A stretch of 64,000 bases of DNA from Martinezella lusitana (GTDB lineage Bacteria > Pseudomonadota > Alphaproteobacteria > Rhizobiales > Rhizobiaceae). A program made the position numbers and the translations under genes. Positions 1 to 8,426 of this stretch are shown here, in pieces. Numbering within the stretch: the first letter of the stretch is position 1; each line of letters begins with the position of its first letter. The stretch covers positions 62,001 through 126,000 of the forward strand of contig NZ_WUEY01000017.1 of assembly GCF_010668395.1 (NCBI RefSeq), given 5' to 3'. The notes under the pieces were generated by a model. It worked only from the letters and a program-made list of their open reading frames with translations, made no database searches and was not told where the DNA came from.

Positions 1-1
1 G

Positions 2-1003
2 CTATTGCCCGACCATTCCGGTTACGATCTTGCCGACTTCGGCAAAGACCGCCTCCACGTCTTTCGCAGACGCGGTTGCCTCGGCAACGAAAGTCGTGAC
101 CAGGACAGGGCCGCGCTCCGGCGGCCAGATGACGGCAATGTCCGCATAGGAGCCGTTATTGCCTGTACCGGTCTTGTCGCCGACCTTCCACTCCGTCGGC
201 AGGCCCGCGCGCAGGCGGTTGTTGCCCGTCGTATTGCCGACCAGCCAATTGATCAGCTGATCCCTCGATGTTTCCGACAGGGTGTTCCCGAGCGTCAGAA
301 GGCCGATCGTATCCAGCATCGCATCCGGCGTCGTCGTATCGCGCGGGTCGTCCTTGACGGCCTGGTTGACATCGGGCTCATTGCGATCGAGGCGGGTTTC
401 GGTGTCGCCGGTGGTGCGCAGCCACGAGGTCAGCGCGGCAGGGCCGCCAAAGCTTTCGAGCAGCAGATTGCCTGCCGTATTGTCGCTCAGCGTTATGGCT
501 GCGCCGCACAGCTCGGCCACGGTCATGCCATCGGTGTCGGCATGTTTTTCAGTCTCCGGCGAATAGGTGACGACCTTGTCCTTGCCGTAGGTGACGCGAC
601 GGTCGAGCTTTTCCGTGCCCTGGTCGACACGCGCCAGCACGAAGCCGACGGCAAGCGCCTTGTAGGTGCTGCACAGGGGAAAGCGCTCTTCTTCGCGGTT
701 GCCGAGGGAGATGTTGGTCTCGGTGTCGAGCACGGAGACGCCGAGCCGGCCGCCGGTCTTCTTTTCCAGGTCCGCAAGCTGCTTGTCGACATCGTCGGAC
801 AGCTGCGAATTGTCCGGCGTTCCGCCGCTATCTTCCATTCCCTGGCCGCCGCCGTCAGGCGCTGCCGAATTATCCGTTGCAGGCGGCGTCTGTGGTGACG
901 CGCCGCTATCCTGCGCGAACAACGCTTCGGGGCCGAGTGTCAGGGCGGGAAGGAGCAGCGCCGAGCCTGCCATGAGACGGCGGCGGGTGAGCAATGTGGG
1001 CAT
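2..1003 (-). CDS. Class A beta-lactamase, Tat-type leader
   Basis: Serine beta-lactamase predicted to hydrolyse penicillins and cephalosporins in the periplasm. The N-terminus has an RRR twin-arginine motif followed by a hydrophobic stretch ending near AlaPheAla-30, which suggests Tat export. A low-complexity Pro/Gly/Asp linker follows (about residues 32-65), longer than usual for the family. Class A hallmarks are present: STYK at 112-115 (catalytic Ser and Lys), SDN at 173-175, the omega-loop Glu at 209 with Asn 213, and KTG at 277-279. ATG start with GGAGG upstream; the stop lies at the window edge, so the gene is complete. No AmpR-like regulator adjoins it. Spectrum cannot be judged from sequence; extended activity is not implied. 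Confidence 0.93.
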   Translation of the reverse strand: MPTLLTRRRLMAGSALLLPALTLGPEALFAQDSGASPQTPPATDNSAAPDGGGQGMEDSGGTPDNSQLSDDVDKQLADLEKKTGGRLGVSVLDTETNISLGNREEERFPLCSTYKALAVGFVLARVDQGTEKLDRRVTYGKDKVVTYSPETEKHADTDGMTVAELCGAAITLSDNTAGNLLLESFGGPAALTSWLRTTGDTETRLDRNEPDVNQAVKDDPRDTTTPDAMLDTIGLLTLGNTLSETSRDQLINWLVGNTTGNNRLRAGLPTEWKVGDKTGTGNNGSYADIAVIWPPERGPVLVTTFVAEATASAKDVEAVFAEVGKIVTGMVGQ

Positions 1004-1089
1004 GCGAAGGGCCTCCAGCGGAATCGGGCAGATTGTGGGCTATGCGAGGAATATGGCAAGCCTCCGACCTTTCCGATTGCTAGCGGATT

Positions 1090-2052
1090 TTATGCCGCCT
1101 TGTCGACGGTAACTTCGACGGTCACATGAGAGAGCTCGTGGATGTCGGCGAGCCGCGCCTTGTAGAAGGAGGGATCGCGCGAAACGGGCGTTGCGACCGC
1201 GACGATGGCGGCATGATGCCCAGGGCCTACCTGCCAGACATGAAGATCGGTGATCCGATCCTCATCCGTTTCGATCGCCTCGCGGATCTCTTCCGGCAAA
1301 TCCTCGCCCTGCGGGATGAAATCGAGGAGAACGGCGCCTGACATACGCAACAGGCTCCATGCCCATTGCAGGATCACCAGCCCACCGACGATGCCCATGA
1401 CCGGATCGAGAAATGTCCAGCCGAACCGGCTGCCGAGCAGCAGCGCAACGATAGCAAGAACCGAGGTCATCGCGTCGGCGATGACATGGACATAGACGGA
1501 ACGCAGATTGTTGTCCCTGCCGCCGCTGTGGCCATGATGGTGATCGTCGTCATGCTCGTGACCATGGTCATGGGCGTGACTGTGCCCATGATGATGGCCG
1601 TGATCGTCGCGCAGAAGCCACGCGCTGACGAGATTGACGACGAGGCCGACCACTGCGATGGCGATGGCTTCCCGGAAGTTGATCGCCACCGGGTCCAGCA
1701 GCCGCAACACGCTCTCCCAGCCCATGATGAGCGCGATCAGCGCCAGCACGATGGCGCTGGCGAAGCCTGCGAGATCGCCGAGCTTGCCGGTGCCGAAGGT
1801 GAAGCGCGCATTGTGCGCATGCCGGCGGGCATAGAGATAGGCGAGAGCCGAAATCAGCATGGCGCTGACATGGGTCGACATGTGCCAGCCATCGGCGAGC
1901 AGCGCCATCGAACCGTAGATCGTGCCGGCACCGATCTCGACCACCATCATCACGGCGGTCAGCGCGATGACGAGCCGGATGCGGCGCTCGTTGCGCTCGT
2001 GATCGGAGCCCAGAAAGACGTGGCTATGGCCCATCTCGGGGGAAATACTCAT
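1090..2052 (-). CDS. dmeF: DmeF-type Co/Ni cation diffusion facilitator
   Basis: Inner-membrane cation diffusion facilitator that exports divalent metal by proton antiport. Six hydrophobic segments fit the CDF fold, and a long His/Asp-rich cytoplasmic loop lies at about residues 153-185 between TM4 and TM5. The N-terminal MGHSHVFLG is typical of DmeF proteins. The gene lies directly downstream of a DmeR/RcnR-like repressor on the same strand with a 34-bp gap, matching the dmeRF arrangement known for nickel and cobalt resistance in Rhizobium leguminosarum. Metal specificity is inferred from this pairing; zinc transport by a related CDF is the main alternative. Confidence 0.92.
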   Translation of the reverse strand: MSISPEMGHSHVFLGSDHERNERRIRLVIALTAVMMVVEIGAGTIYGSMALLADGWHMSTHVSAMLISALAYLYARRHAHNARFTFGTGKLGDLAGFASAIVLALIALIMGWESVLRLLDPVAINFREAIAIAVVGLVVNLVSAWLLRDDHGHHHGHSHAHDHGHEHDDDHHHGHSGGRDNNLRSVYVHVIADAMTSVLAIVALLLGSRFGWTFLDPVMGIVGGLVILQWAWSLLRMSGAVLLDFIPQGEDLPEEIREAIETDEDRITDLHVWQVGPGHHAAIVAVATPVSRDPSFYKARLADIHELSHVTVEVTVDKAA

Positions 2053-2086
2053 GACATCGGTCTCCCGTTGAACGCGCCGAAGCTGG

Positions 2087-2359
2087 TCACCGCAGATAGG
2101 TCTTCAGCACGTCGGCTATCTCATCGACCGCCTGCCGGCGGGCCTCTTCGTCTTCGGCATGAAGCACATGCTCATGCAGGTGATCTTCCAGGACCTCCCC
2201 GGTCAGCCCGGTGAGGGCGCCCCGAATGGAGGCAAGAAGCTGCAATATCTCCCCACACGGGCGTTCGGCCTCAAGTGCCCGTTCCACCGCCTCCATCTGC
2301 CCCTTGAGACGGCGGATGCGGGAAAGAAGCTTGGCTTGCTGACGAATGGTATGGGACAT
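2087..2359 (-). CDS. dmeR: DmeR, RcnR/CsoR-family metal-sensing repressor
   Basis: Small all-helical repressor (90 aa) of the CsoR/RcnR/FrmR family. The N-terminus has the family look (SHTIRQQAKLLSRIRRLKGQ), with His 3 and Cys 35 (AERPCGE) in the positions RcnR-like proteins use for metal. His-rich residues follow at about 60-67 (DHLHEHVLH). In this family metal binding releases DNA. It is first in an operon with dmeF, and a G-tract palindrome matching the reported DmeR operator sits just upstream of its start. ATG start with GAGG about 7 nt upstream. A formaldehyde sensor (FrmR) is less likely given the transporter partner. Confidence 0.9.
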   Translation of the reverse strand: MSHTIRQQAKLLSRIRRLKGQMEAVERALEAERPCGEILQLLASIRGALTGLTGEVLEDHLHEHVLHAEDEEARRQAVDEIADVLKTYLR

Positions 2360-2370
2360 TGCGGCCTCGA

Positions 2371-2396
2371 ATTATAATATAGGGGGGTATACTATT
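2371..2396. promoter_or_regulatory. DmeR operator, AT/GC-rich inverted repeat
   Basis: A run of six G (six C on the dmeR strand) is flanked by near-symmetrical AT-rich arms, read on the minus strand as AATAGTATACCCCCCTATAT. It lies 12 bp upstream of the dmeR start. This is the form of operator described for DmeR in R. leguminosarum and for RcnR-like repressors generally. Autoregulation of dmeRF is therefore expected. The match to the published site is from memory. Confidence 0.8.
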
Positions 2397-2522
2397 CTTA
2401 GCAGCGAAATGGAAGTGCGCCCTGGACGCAATGATATGCGGGATCATGGACCGCCCAGGTAGCCCGCGCCGGCTAGCTGACTCCGCCTGCTCTTGCAAAT
2501 CCTGCGAGAGACCGCATATATT

Positions 2523-2539
2523 GCTCTAGAGACTAGAGC
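2523..2539. promoter_or_regulatory. Dyad upstream of MerR-family gene
   Basis: Perfect inverted repeat GCTCTAG-AGA-CTAGAGC. CTCTAG half-sites are typical of MerR-family operators. It lies between a possible promoter (TTGCAA at 2493-2498, TATATT at 2517-2522) and the ribosome binding site GAGAGGG of the MerR-like gene. This suggests autoregulation. The exact promoter elements are uncertain. Confidence 0.6.
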
Positions 2540-2556
2540 TATAGAGAGGGTATCCG

Positions 2557-2970
2557 ATGCTGACGATCGGCGATCTGTCCAAACGTACCGGCGTAAAAGT
2601 GCCGACGATCCGCTATTACGAGCAGATGGGCCTGATCTCGGAGCCCGAACGCAGCGAAGGCAACCAGCGGCGCTATTTCAAGGGCGACCTGGAGCGGCTC
2701 GCCTTCATTCGGCATGGCCGCGATCTCGGCCTGACGATCGATGCCATCAAGGAGCTGATCTCACTCAGCCAACACCCCGACCGTCCCTGCGTGGGTGCAG
2801 ACCGCATCGCCAAGGAGCATCTGGAGGACGTGCGCATCAAGATCGCCCGACTGAGGAAGCTGGAGCATGAGCTGGAGCGCATCGTCTCGCATTGCGACGG
2901 GCACAGCATCGAGGACTGCTATGTGATCCGCGCGCTTTCCGACCACGGGTTATGCGAAGGGGAGCATTGA
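2557..2970 (+). CDS. MerR-family heavy-metal regulator (ZntR/CadR-like)
   Basis: MerR-type activator of 137 aa: winged HTH at residues 1-70 (IGDLSKRTGVKVPTIRYYE), a dimerisation helix at about 80-112 and a C-terminal metal loop. Cysteines at 78, 113, 121 and 133 with His 112, 116 and 130 resemble the Cys79/Cys114/Cys124 set of ZntR-like Zn/Cd/Pb sensors more than the two-Cys loop of CueR. It reads away from dmeRF, and no P-type ATPase is adjacent, so its target is unknown. Start ATG has GAGAGGG upstream. Confidence 0.82.
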   Translation: MLTIGDLSKRTGVKVPTIRYYEQMGLISEPERSEGNQRRYFKGDLERLAFIRHGRDLGLTIDAIKELISLSQHPDRPCVGADRIAKEHLEDVRIKIARLRKLEHELERIVSHCDGHSIEDCYVIRALSDHGLCEGEH

Positions 2971-3090
2971 GCCCCCCATTGACAAACGCGCTGAACGGGA
3001 TCATTGATGCGCCCATGATCACGCACGCGCTCCACAATTGCTCGTATTTTTGGCTGTACCTGTAACAGGCGGCCAAGACAGATCATATGT

Positions 3091-3119
3091 CAACAAGCCG
3101 CCGTCAGGCGGCTTTGTTG
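3091..3119. terminator. Hairpin terminator after the MerR gene
   Basis: AAGCCGCC-GTCA-GGCGGCTTT stem with T-rich sequence after it on the plus strand and complementary A/T flanks. It lies 120 bp after the MerR stop and about 50 bp before the acetyltransferase start, so it separates the two units. Confidence 0.6.
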
Positions 3120-3169
3120 TATCGGCAGCGTCCTGACGGCTCATTTGAAAAACAAGGACGCAGAATGCC

Positions 3170-3658
3170 ATGCTAGACGATAGCGAAATTTCACTCCTCC
3201 GCCCGCCGGTGTTGACCATCCGCAATGCGCAGCCACGCGACCTGCCGGAGCTGAACGACATGATCCGCCTGCTTGCCGCCCATCATGGCGACCCCTCGGG
3301 CACGACGCCCGAGCAGCTGGAGCGCGATCTTTTCGGCCCTGTGCCCTGGATCACGGCGCTGGTTGCCGACGGCGAGCATGGCCTGCTCGGCTACGCCATC
3401 CTCGTGCCGCTCTACAAGGCGCAGGAAGGGCAGCGGGGCATGGACCTGCATCATCTCTTCGTGCGTGACGGCCATCGCGGCCATGGTGTGGGACAGCATC
3501 TCGTCGACCGCGCCCGCGATATCGCCCGCAAGGCCGGCTGCAGCTACCTTTCCGTGGGAGCTGCGACAGGCAATTTCCAGGCCCATCGCTTCTACGAAAA
3601 CATGGACTTCAAGCCGCGTCCGGTCACCGGCATGCGCTACCTTCAGGCATTGGCCTGA
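3170..3658 (+). CDS. GNAT-family N-acetyltransferase
   Basis: Single GNAT domain (162 aa) predicted to move an acetyl group from acetyl-CoA to an amine. The acetyl-CoA pyrophosphate loop is visible as HRGHGVGQHLV at about residues 102-112, preceded by the beta4 strand LHHLFV and followed by FYENMDF, the usual C-terminal motif. The N-terminal 16 residues precede the fold. ATG start with AAGGA about 12 nt upstream, which is rather distant. It lies alone between a terminator and a convergent gene. The substrate cannot be assigned. Confidence 0.85.
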   Translation: MLDDSEISLLRPPVLTIRNAQPRDLPELNDMIRLLAAHHGDPSGTTPEQLERDLFGPVPWITALVADGEHGLLGYAILVPLYKAQEGQRGMDLHHLFVRDGHRGHGVGQHLVDRARDIARKAGCSYLSVGAATGNFQAHRFYENMDFKPRPVTGMRYLQALA

Positions 3659-3695
3659 TGCCGGCCTTTAACAGGATCGCCATCGCATACTGATT

Positions 3696-4322
3696 TTAGC
3701 GATCGATGGCGATCCCGCGGCCTGCAAAGAACCTCTCGAACGTCTGCAACGGCATCTCCGCATTTTCTCGCGTCTCCGCGATGTGACCGGACGGATTGTG
3801 GAAGCGGATCCTGTTTCCACTGACGGCCGTTACCAGCACCAGATGTCCGCCCTTGGCCGGCGGCTCGGTCTCCGGCCAGCGAATAGAATGATGGACCGAC
3901 GCGATGAAGAATTCCGATTGCGTGAGGATATCGGCGATGTCGGCGACAGAAATCCCGGTGACGACCCTGGCATTCAGATCGAAGCGATCCCGGACGAAGG
4001 GCACGAACGGCGCATAGATCAGCCCCTTGATCTTGCCATCCGGCTCCTCGACATAGCCGCCGTAATCCCTGCAGCCCATGGCCAGATCCATGATCGGCAC
4101 CGTTTTGCCGGTGCGGGCAGCAAGAACCATCTTCAGGCAGGCCATGCCGCAAAGATTGGCGGCCCAATGAGCATATTCCTCGACATTGCGAGCCCCGGAC
4201 GACGCCCAGAGCGGATCTCGGAGCAAAGCAGTCTGCGCGCCTTCGGCCACCACCGCCAACGTCATCTCAGGCGTTTCCCATTGGCTGAAATAAGGAACCC
4301 TTTGCGTCACCCCTGCGTCCAC
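3696..4322 (-). CDS. C39-like cysteine peptidase family protein
   Basis: Papain-like fold protein of the Peptidase_C39_2 kind, about 208 aa. A candidate catalytic Cys 58 sits in NLCGMACLKMVL at the start of a helix, His 160 in GGHLVLVTAV, and Asn 176 in the following FHNPSG, matching the Cys-His-Asn/Asp order of the clan. No signal peptide or ABC transporter is present, so it is not a bacteriocin exporter protease. The open frame begins at a GTG at 4328, but the GTG at 4322 has a better spaced GAGGG; both lack an ATG. Substrate unknown. Confidence 0.7.
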   Translation of the reverse strand: MDAGVTQRVPYFSQWETPEMTLAVVAEGAQTALLRDPLWASSGARNVEEYAHWAANLCGMACLKMVLAARTGKTVPIMDLAMGCRDYGGYVEEPDGKIKGLIYAPFVPFVRDRFDLNARVVTGISVADIADILTQSEFFIASVHHSIRWPETEPPAKGGHLVLVTAVSGNRIRFHNPSGHIAETRENAEMPLQTFERFFAGRGIAIDR

Positions 4323-4429
4323 GACCACCCTCTTCTGTTTTCGAATCCCGCGCCATTGCCGCTATAGGCTTTATCGGAAATGCGCTAGAAAAAAGGCTGC
4401 AGGCTCTGATCTGCGACTGGAGGTGCGCC

Positions 4430-5209
4430 TTGGAACAGCGGTTTACATTCGATGGCGTCGCCAGCCTTTATAACAATGCCCGCCCCACCTATCCCGATAG
4501 GCTCTTCGACGACGTGATCGCCTTCGCCGGTCTCAACGACAGGGATGAGATCCTTGAAATCGGCTGCGGCACGGGACAGGCGACTGAAGGTTTTGCACGG
4601 CGGGGTCTTTCCGTTCTCGCGCTCGATCCAGGCAAGGAATTGATCGCGGTCGCGCGGAAAAGTCTGGAGAAGTTTCCAAAGGTCCGCTTTGCGCAGACCA
4701 CCTTCGAAGCATGGCCGGGGGCAGCGGCGAGCTTCAGGCTGATAGCAGCGGCGCAATCGTTCCATTGGGTTTCACCGGAGCTGCGCTTCGCCAGGACAGC
4801 CGCCTTGCTGCAGCCGGAAGGAACGCTCGCCGTCTTCGGCAGTGTGCCGATGCCGCCCGAGCCGCCGCTTGCCGGAAAATTCGCTGAAATCTACGCCCAC
4901 CATGCGCCGCAGCTTGCGGGCCCGCCGGCAGAGGCATGGTATCTGCCCGACGGTCCGTTCGCCGAGCTGCTAAGGCAGTCCGACCATTTCGAAGCGTCAG
5001 GACAGCACTGCTATCGCTGGAGCCGGGCGCATACCGCGCAAAGCTACACTGATCTGCTGCGCACACTCTCAAGCTATCGGGTTCTGCCTGATGGTCAGAG
5101 GGAGACGTTGCTTTCCGCGCTCGCCGGGGCGATCGCGGCTGAAGGCGGCAAATTCGAGCTGCACTACGAAACGCATCTCTATCTCGCCAGGCGCTCGCCC
5201 ATCAGCTGA
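4430..5209 (+). CDS. Class I SAM-dependent methyltransferase
   Basis: Rossmann-fold methyltransferase, 259 aa. Motif I is ILEIGCGTGQAT at about residues 40-51, with the acidic end of beta2 at LALDPG and motif IV near LIAAAQSFHWV, as in the Methyltransf_11/25 group. The N-terminus FDGVASLYNNARPTYP is common in methyltransferases of this type. The start is a TTG, supported by GGAGG 6-8 nt upstream; no better ATG exists before motif I. It is divergent from the C39-like gene. The substrate is unknown. Confidence 0.85.
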   Translation: MEQRFTFDGVASLYNNARPTYPDRLFDDVIAFAGLNDRDEILEIGCGTGQATEGFARRGLSVLALDPGKELIAVARKSLEKFPKVRFAQTTFEAWPGAAASFRLIAAAQSFHWVSPELRFARTAALLQPEGTLAVFGSVPMPPEPPLAGKFAEIYAHHAPQLAGPPAEAWYLPDGPFAELLRQSDHFEASGQHCYRWSRAHTAQSYTDLLRTLSSYRVLPDGQRETLLSALAGAIAAEGGKFELHYETHLYLARRSPIS

Positions 5210-5221
5210 GTATCTTCCGGT

Positions 5222-6133
5222 CTATTTCGCCGGCAATGCCTCCAGATAGGCCGCGATCGCCTCGCGATCAGCACCCGGAAGGTGGGCGATGTTCTGCTGG
5301 ACTTCGGCCATCGAGCCACCGGCGGAATCATAGTCCGGGGTGAAGCCGGTTTCGAGGTAGTTGGCGATGTCGCCGGCGCTCCAGCTGCCGATCGCCTTGG
5401 AGCCGGGCGTGATATCCGGGATCTGGCCCTTGCCTTCCGGATTGGGCGCGCCCGCCAGCCATTGGCCGCTCAGGAAGCCGCCGAGGCTGTCGCGCGGCGT
5501 GTGGCATTCGCCGCAATGGCCCGGCCCTTCCACCAGATACTGCCCGCGCTTGATCTTCTCGTCGGCTTTGGCGAGAACGACGCGCGGCTGGTCGTTGAGA
5601 TAGAGGAACTTCCAGCCGCCAAGCGCCAGCCGGATGTTGAACGGAAAGGGCAGCTCGTGCGGCGGGGCGACATTGTCGCTCTTCGGCAGCGTCTTCAGGA
5701 AGCCCCAGAGGTCGTTGATGTCCTTGTCGCTCATGCGGGTATAGGAGCCGTAGGGAAAGGACGGATAGAGATGCTCGCCGTTCTTGCCGACACCGCGCTT
5801 CATGGCATTGCCGAAATCGGCAAGGGTCCAGCTGCCGAGCCCGGCTTTCTCGTCCGGCGAAATATTCGGCACATGGAAGGTGCCGAAGGGACTCGTCAGT
5901 GCAAGGCCGCCCGAAAGCACGAGCTTGGCATCGCCCTGCGCACCGGACGCCGCGTGACAGCTTGTGCAGCCGCCGGCCCAGAAGACCATCTCGCCATTCT
6001 TGAGATCGGGATCGCCGAGATTGGCCCAATGGCTTGCCGGCAAGGGCGATGGCGCGGTGATGACATAAAATGCGCCACAGCCGAGGACGATCACGCCGAA
6101 CAGACAGAGCAGCCACCGGATAAATCGCGCCAT
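5222..6133 (-). CDS. Membrane-anchored diheme cytochrome c
   Basis: Periplasmic electron carrier with two class I cytochrome c domains and two CXXCH haem sites: CTSCH at residues 56-60 and CGECH at 207-211. A single N-terminal hydrophobic helix (about 5-27) acts as anchor or uncleaved signal. The layout resembles cytochrome c subunits of membrane-bound dehydrogenases of the alcohol/gluconate type, but no dehydrogenase lies beside it. ATG 6133 is chosen over a GTG one codon earlier because AGG then has normal spacing. The same-strand gene upstream is another haem protein, so the two may share a respiratory role, separated by a RIME-like element. Confidence 0.88.
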   Translation of the reverse strand: MARFIRWLLCLFGVIVLGCGAFYVITAPSPLPASHWANLGDPDLKNGEMVFWAGGCTSCHAASGAQGDAKLVLSGGLALTSPFGTFHVPNISPDEKAGLGSWTLADFGNAMKRGVGKNGEHLYPSFPYGSYTRMSDKDINDLWGFLKTLPKSDNVAPPHELPFPFNIRLALGGWKFLYLNDQPRVVLAKADEKIKRGQYLVEGPGHCGECHTPRDSLGGFLSGQWLAGAPNPEGKGQIPDITPGSKAIGSWSAGDIANYLETGFTPDYDSAGGSMAEVQQNIAHLPGADREAIAAYLEALPAK

Positions 6134-6221
6134 CACACCTACCCCCTTGCCTTGGCTCTAAAGCCATAAGGCTCCGTACCGGCGGCAAGACCGGGGCGGA
6201 TGCCAAAACGGATTTTCCGAA

Positions 6222-6320
6222 CCTCTTCGCGTTTCTTCGAATCGCGAAGAGGCTCCAGGCTTTTGCTTTTGCGCAATTCCGGGCGGAAAATCGCGACGCG
6301 CTTTTCTGGAATTGCTCTGG
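6222..6320 (-). repeat. RIME-like palindromic intergenic element, copy 1
   Basis: About 100 bp that, read on the minus strand from 6320, begins CCAGAGCAATTCCAG, passes through TTTTCCGCCCGGAATTGCG and ends with CTCTTCGCGATTCGAAG. The order, spacing and two palindromic halves match the copy at 19797-19895 and the rhizobial RIME family as I recall it. It sits between two cytochrome genes and can form two stem-loops. Confidence 0.75.
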
Positions 6321-6338
6321 ACGAGGCCGACCTACCGC

Positions 6339-6782
6339 TTAGTCTTTCTTGATGCGGTAGGCCTGATGACAGGCGCCACAGCTGCCGCCGAGGGTCTTCA
6401 ACGTCGCACCGACACCGGCATTGTCGGCCGGAAGCTGGGCGAGCGCCGTCTCGGCATCGGTGGAAAGCTTCGCGGCCTTGGCCTTGAAGTCATCGAAATT
6501 ATCCCAGATCTTCGGATTGACCTCGGCATCGGTCTTGTCGCTCTGCGGATTGAACTGATCCGGGAAAGCCTTGGCGGTCTCGGCAATGGTCGTCAGCGAT
6601 GCCTTGACGATGTCGGCATCATAGGGCTTGTCGCCCTTTGCAATCGCGCCGAGAGCCCCCGCGGCGCCGCCGATCTTCTTCATCAGCCCGATACGGGAGT
6701 CATGCGTGCCATCGGCCGCCACGACAGAACCCAGGGCGATGCTGGCCAGAGCCGTTGCCGCCACAATCGCTTTCCACTTCAT
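6339..6782 (-). CDS. Cytochrome c-prime/c556 family protein
   Basis: Periplasmic four-helix-bundle cytochrome, 147 aa. A cleavable signal peptide (ending near Ala 22-23) is followed by a helical domain and a C-terminal haem site CGACH at residues 135-139, as usual for the c-prime/c556 family. Met 34 lies where c556 proteins have the sixth haem ligand. ATG start with GGAG upstream. Electron transfer or gas-binding roles are known in the family; neither can be assigned here. Same strand as the diheme cytochrome gene. Confidence 0.9.
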   Translation of the reverse strand: MKWKAIVAATALASIALGSVVAADGTHDSRIGLMKKIGGAAGALGAIAKGDKPYDADIVKASLTTIAETAKAFPDQFNPQSDKTDAEVNPKIWDNFDDFKAKAAKLSTDAETALAQLPADNAGVGATLKTLGGSCGACHQAYRIKKD

Positions 6783-6948
6783 TTCGTTCTCCTACCTCTT
6801 TCAAGTGATCAAGACCGCATGTGCGGCCGGCGCATGATTACGAGCGACATGTTTGCCGGTTTCCCTTCCGGCAATGAAGTCACAAAGTGGTGAGAACCAA
6901 GTGAAATCAGTGTCATGCTGCAGACACACTCATTCGCCGCATCAGCCC

Positions 6949-7584
6949 TCACGCCATTTTGAGGCCTTCCCACACCGTAAACACCGAAACCGCGATGAGC
7001 AGCAGCCCGGCCGCGCGGCCCGCGAAGGCCGTTGCACGCGGATTGGCGACCAGCAGATCGCGGCTACGTCCGGCAGTAATGGCAAGACCTCCGTAGACGG
7101 CAAACTGCGTTGCGACGGTCATGGCTCCCATGATGACGGCCTGCATCCAAACCGGGCCGTAGTCCGGCCTCAGGAACTGCGGGTACACGGCAAGGATGAA
7201 GAGATAGGCCTTGGGATTGATCAGGCAAGTGACCGCTCCCTGACGAAAGGCCTTCCAGGCGGACCGGCTGCCGGCAGGGCCGTCATGGCCGACGGTGATG
7301 GAACTGCGCATCAGCGTGAAGCCGATGAAGGCCATGTAGGCGCCGCCGGCAATCAGCAGCGGATTGAAGAGAATGGGCACGAAATGCATCAGCAGGCCGA
7401 CGCCGATGGCGCCATTCAAAGAATGGACCACGCCGCCAAGCATGATGCCGCCCGTCGCGGCAAGACCGCGATTGCTGCCGCCGGTCAGGGAATTGGCGAG
7501 CACGAACAGCATGTCCATGCCCGGAACGATGATGATCCCTAAGAGAAGGAGAAAGAAAAGCCAGAGATTTTCCGCGTAGCCCAT
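6949..7584 (-). CDS. LysE/RhtB-family exporter
   Basis: Inner-membrane efflux protein of 211 aa with about six hydrophobic segments. The N-terminal segment (IIVPGMDMLFVLANSLTGG) and the following GGIMLGGVVHSL match the LysE/RhtB family, which exports amino acids and derivatives. The motif NPKAYLFILAVYPQF is characteristic. It is divergent from a WYL-domain regulator 128 bp away, a likely control partner. The substrate is not predictable. Confidence 0.9.
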   Translation of the reverse strand: MGYAENLWLFFLLLLGIIIVPGMDMLFVLANSLTGGSNRGLAATGGIMLGGVVHSLNGAIGVGLLMHFVPILFNPLLIAGGAYMAFIGFTLMRSSITVGHDGPAGSRSAWKAFRQGAVTCLINPKAYLFILAVYPQFLRPDYGPVWMQAVIMGAMTVATQFAVYGGLAITAGRSRDLLVANPRATAFAGRAAGLLLIAVSVFTVWEGLKMA

Positions 7585-7712
7585 GTCAGTTGCCTATCGT
7601 CCTCTCTATTGAAACAGCAGAGGAAATGGTTGATTTTCAAGTCGATAGGCGATCTTATAAATCGAGCCAACTGACGGGGTGTTGTCAGTAGCCTTCGGCA
7701 TTGGAGCAAGAA

Positions 7713-8414
7713 ATGCGCAAGGCGTCGCGTCTGTTCGAGATCATCCAGATCCTGCGGCTGGCCAAGAGGCCGGTCACGGCGGCCGACATTGCCGGCCAGT
7801 TGGAGGTGACGGTACGCTCGGTCTATCGCGATATCGCGGCGCTCCAGGCAATGCGGGTGCCGATCGAGGGCGAGCGCGGCATCGGCTATATCCTGCGGCC
7901 CGGCTTCGATCTGCCGCCGCTGATGTTCTCGATCGAGGAAATGGAGGCGATCGTGCTGTCGCTAGCGCTGCTGGAGCGCACCGGCGACGCCGAACTGAAG
8001 CAGGCCGCTAAGCGCGTGAGCGCCAAGATCGCCGGCGCCGTGCCGCCGCCGCTGCGCCAGACCCTCGATGCGAATGCGCTGCATGCGTGGGGCTTTGCAG
8101 CACCTTCGGCCTCGGCAATCGATCTGGCCCTGGTGCGCCGCGCCATCCGCGACGAGGAAAAGCTCGATCTTGCCTATCGCGACGAATTCGGCCGCGCCAC
8201 CGACCGCATCATCCGGCCGATCGCGCTGATCTATTACGCGGAGACGGCCAATATCGTCGCCTGGTGCGAGTTGCGCCAGGCGATCCGCAATTTCCGCAGC
8301 GACCGGATCGAGGATTGCCAGCCCGCCGGCCTATGGTTCAAGGGCGAAGGCGACGGTCTGCGACAGATCTGGGTGAACGGCTGGCAGACAAACACCCCAG
8401 TCGCAGCCAGCTGA
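7713..8414 (+). CDS. YafY-type HTH/WYL transcriptional regulator
   Basis: Regulator of 233 aa with an N-terminal HTH_11 winged helix (residues 1-60, with SVYRDIAALQ as recognition helix region) and a C-terminal WYL-type domain, in which LAYRDEFGRATDRIIRPIAL is the conserved strand pair. WYL domains bind ligands or nucleic acids. ATG 7713 is preferred to an upstream TTG at 7701 because GGAG is spaced 6 nt from it. It probably controls the divergent LysE-family exporter. Confidence 0.87.
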   Translation: MRKASRLFEIIQILRLAKRPVTAADIAGQLEVTVRSVYRDIAALQAMRVPIEGERGIGYILRPGFDLPPLMFSIEEMEAIVLSLALLERTGDAELKQAAKRVSAKIAGAVPPPLRQTLDANALHAWGFAAPSASAIDLALVRRAIRDEEKLDLAYRDEFGRATDRIIRPIALIYYAETANIVAWCELRQAIRNFRSDRIEDCQPAGLWFKGEGDGLRQIWVNGWQTNTPVAAS

Positions 8415-8426
8415 GGTGCTGCACGA

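Noticed and set aside
2271..2498. 75-codon frame upstream of the MerR gene
   Set aside because: It runs through the DmeR operator and into dmeR, and the product is low-complexity Ser/Pro/Gly.
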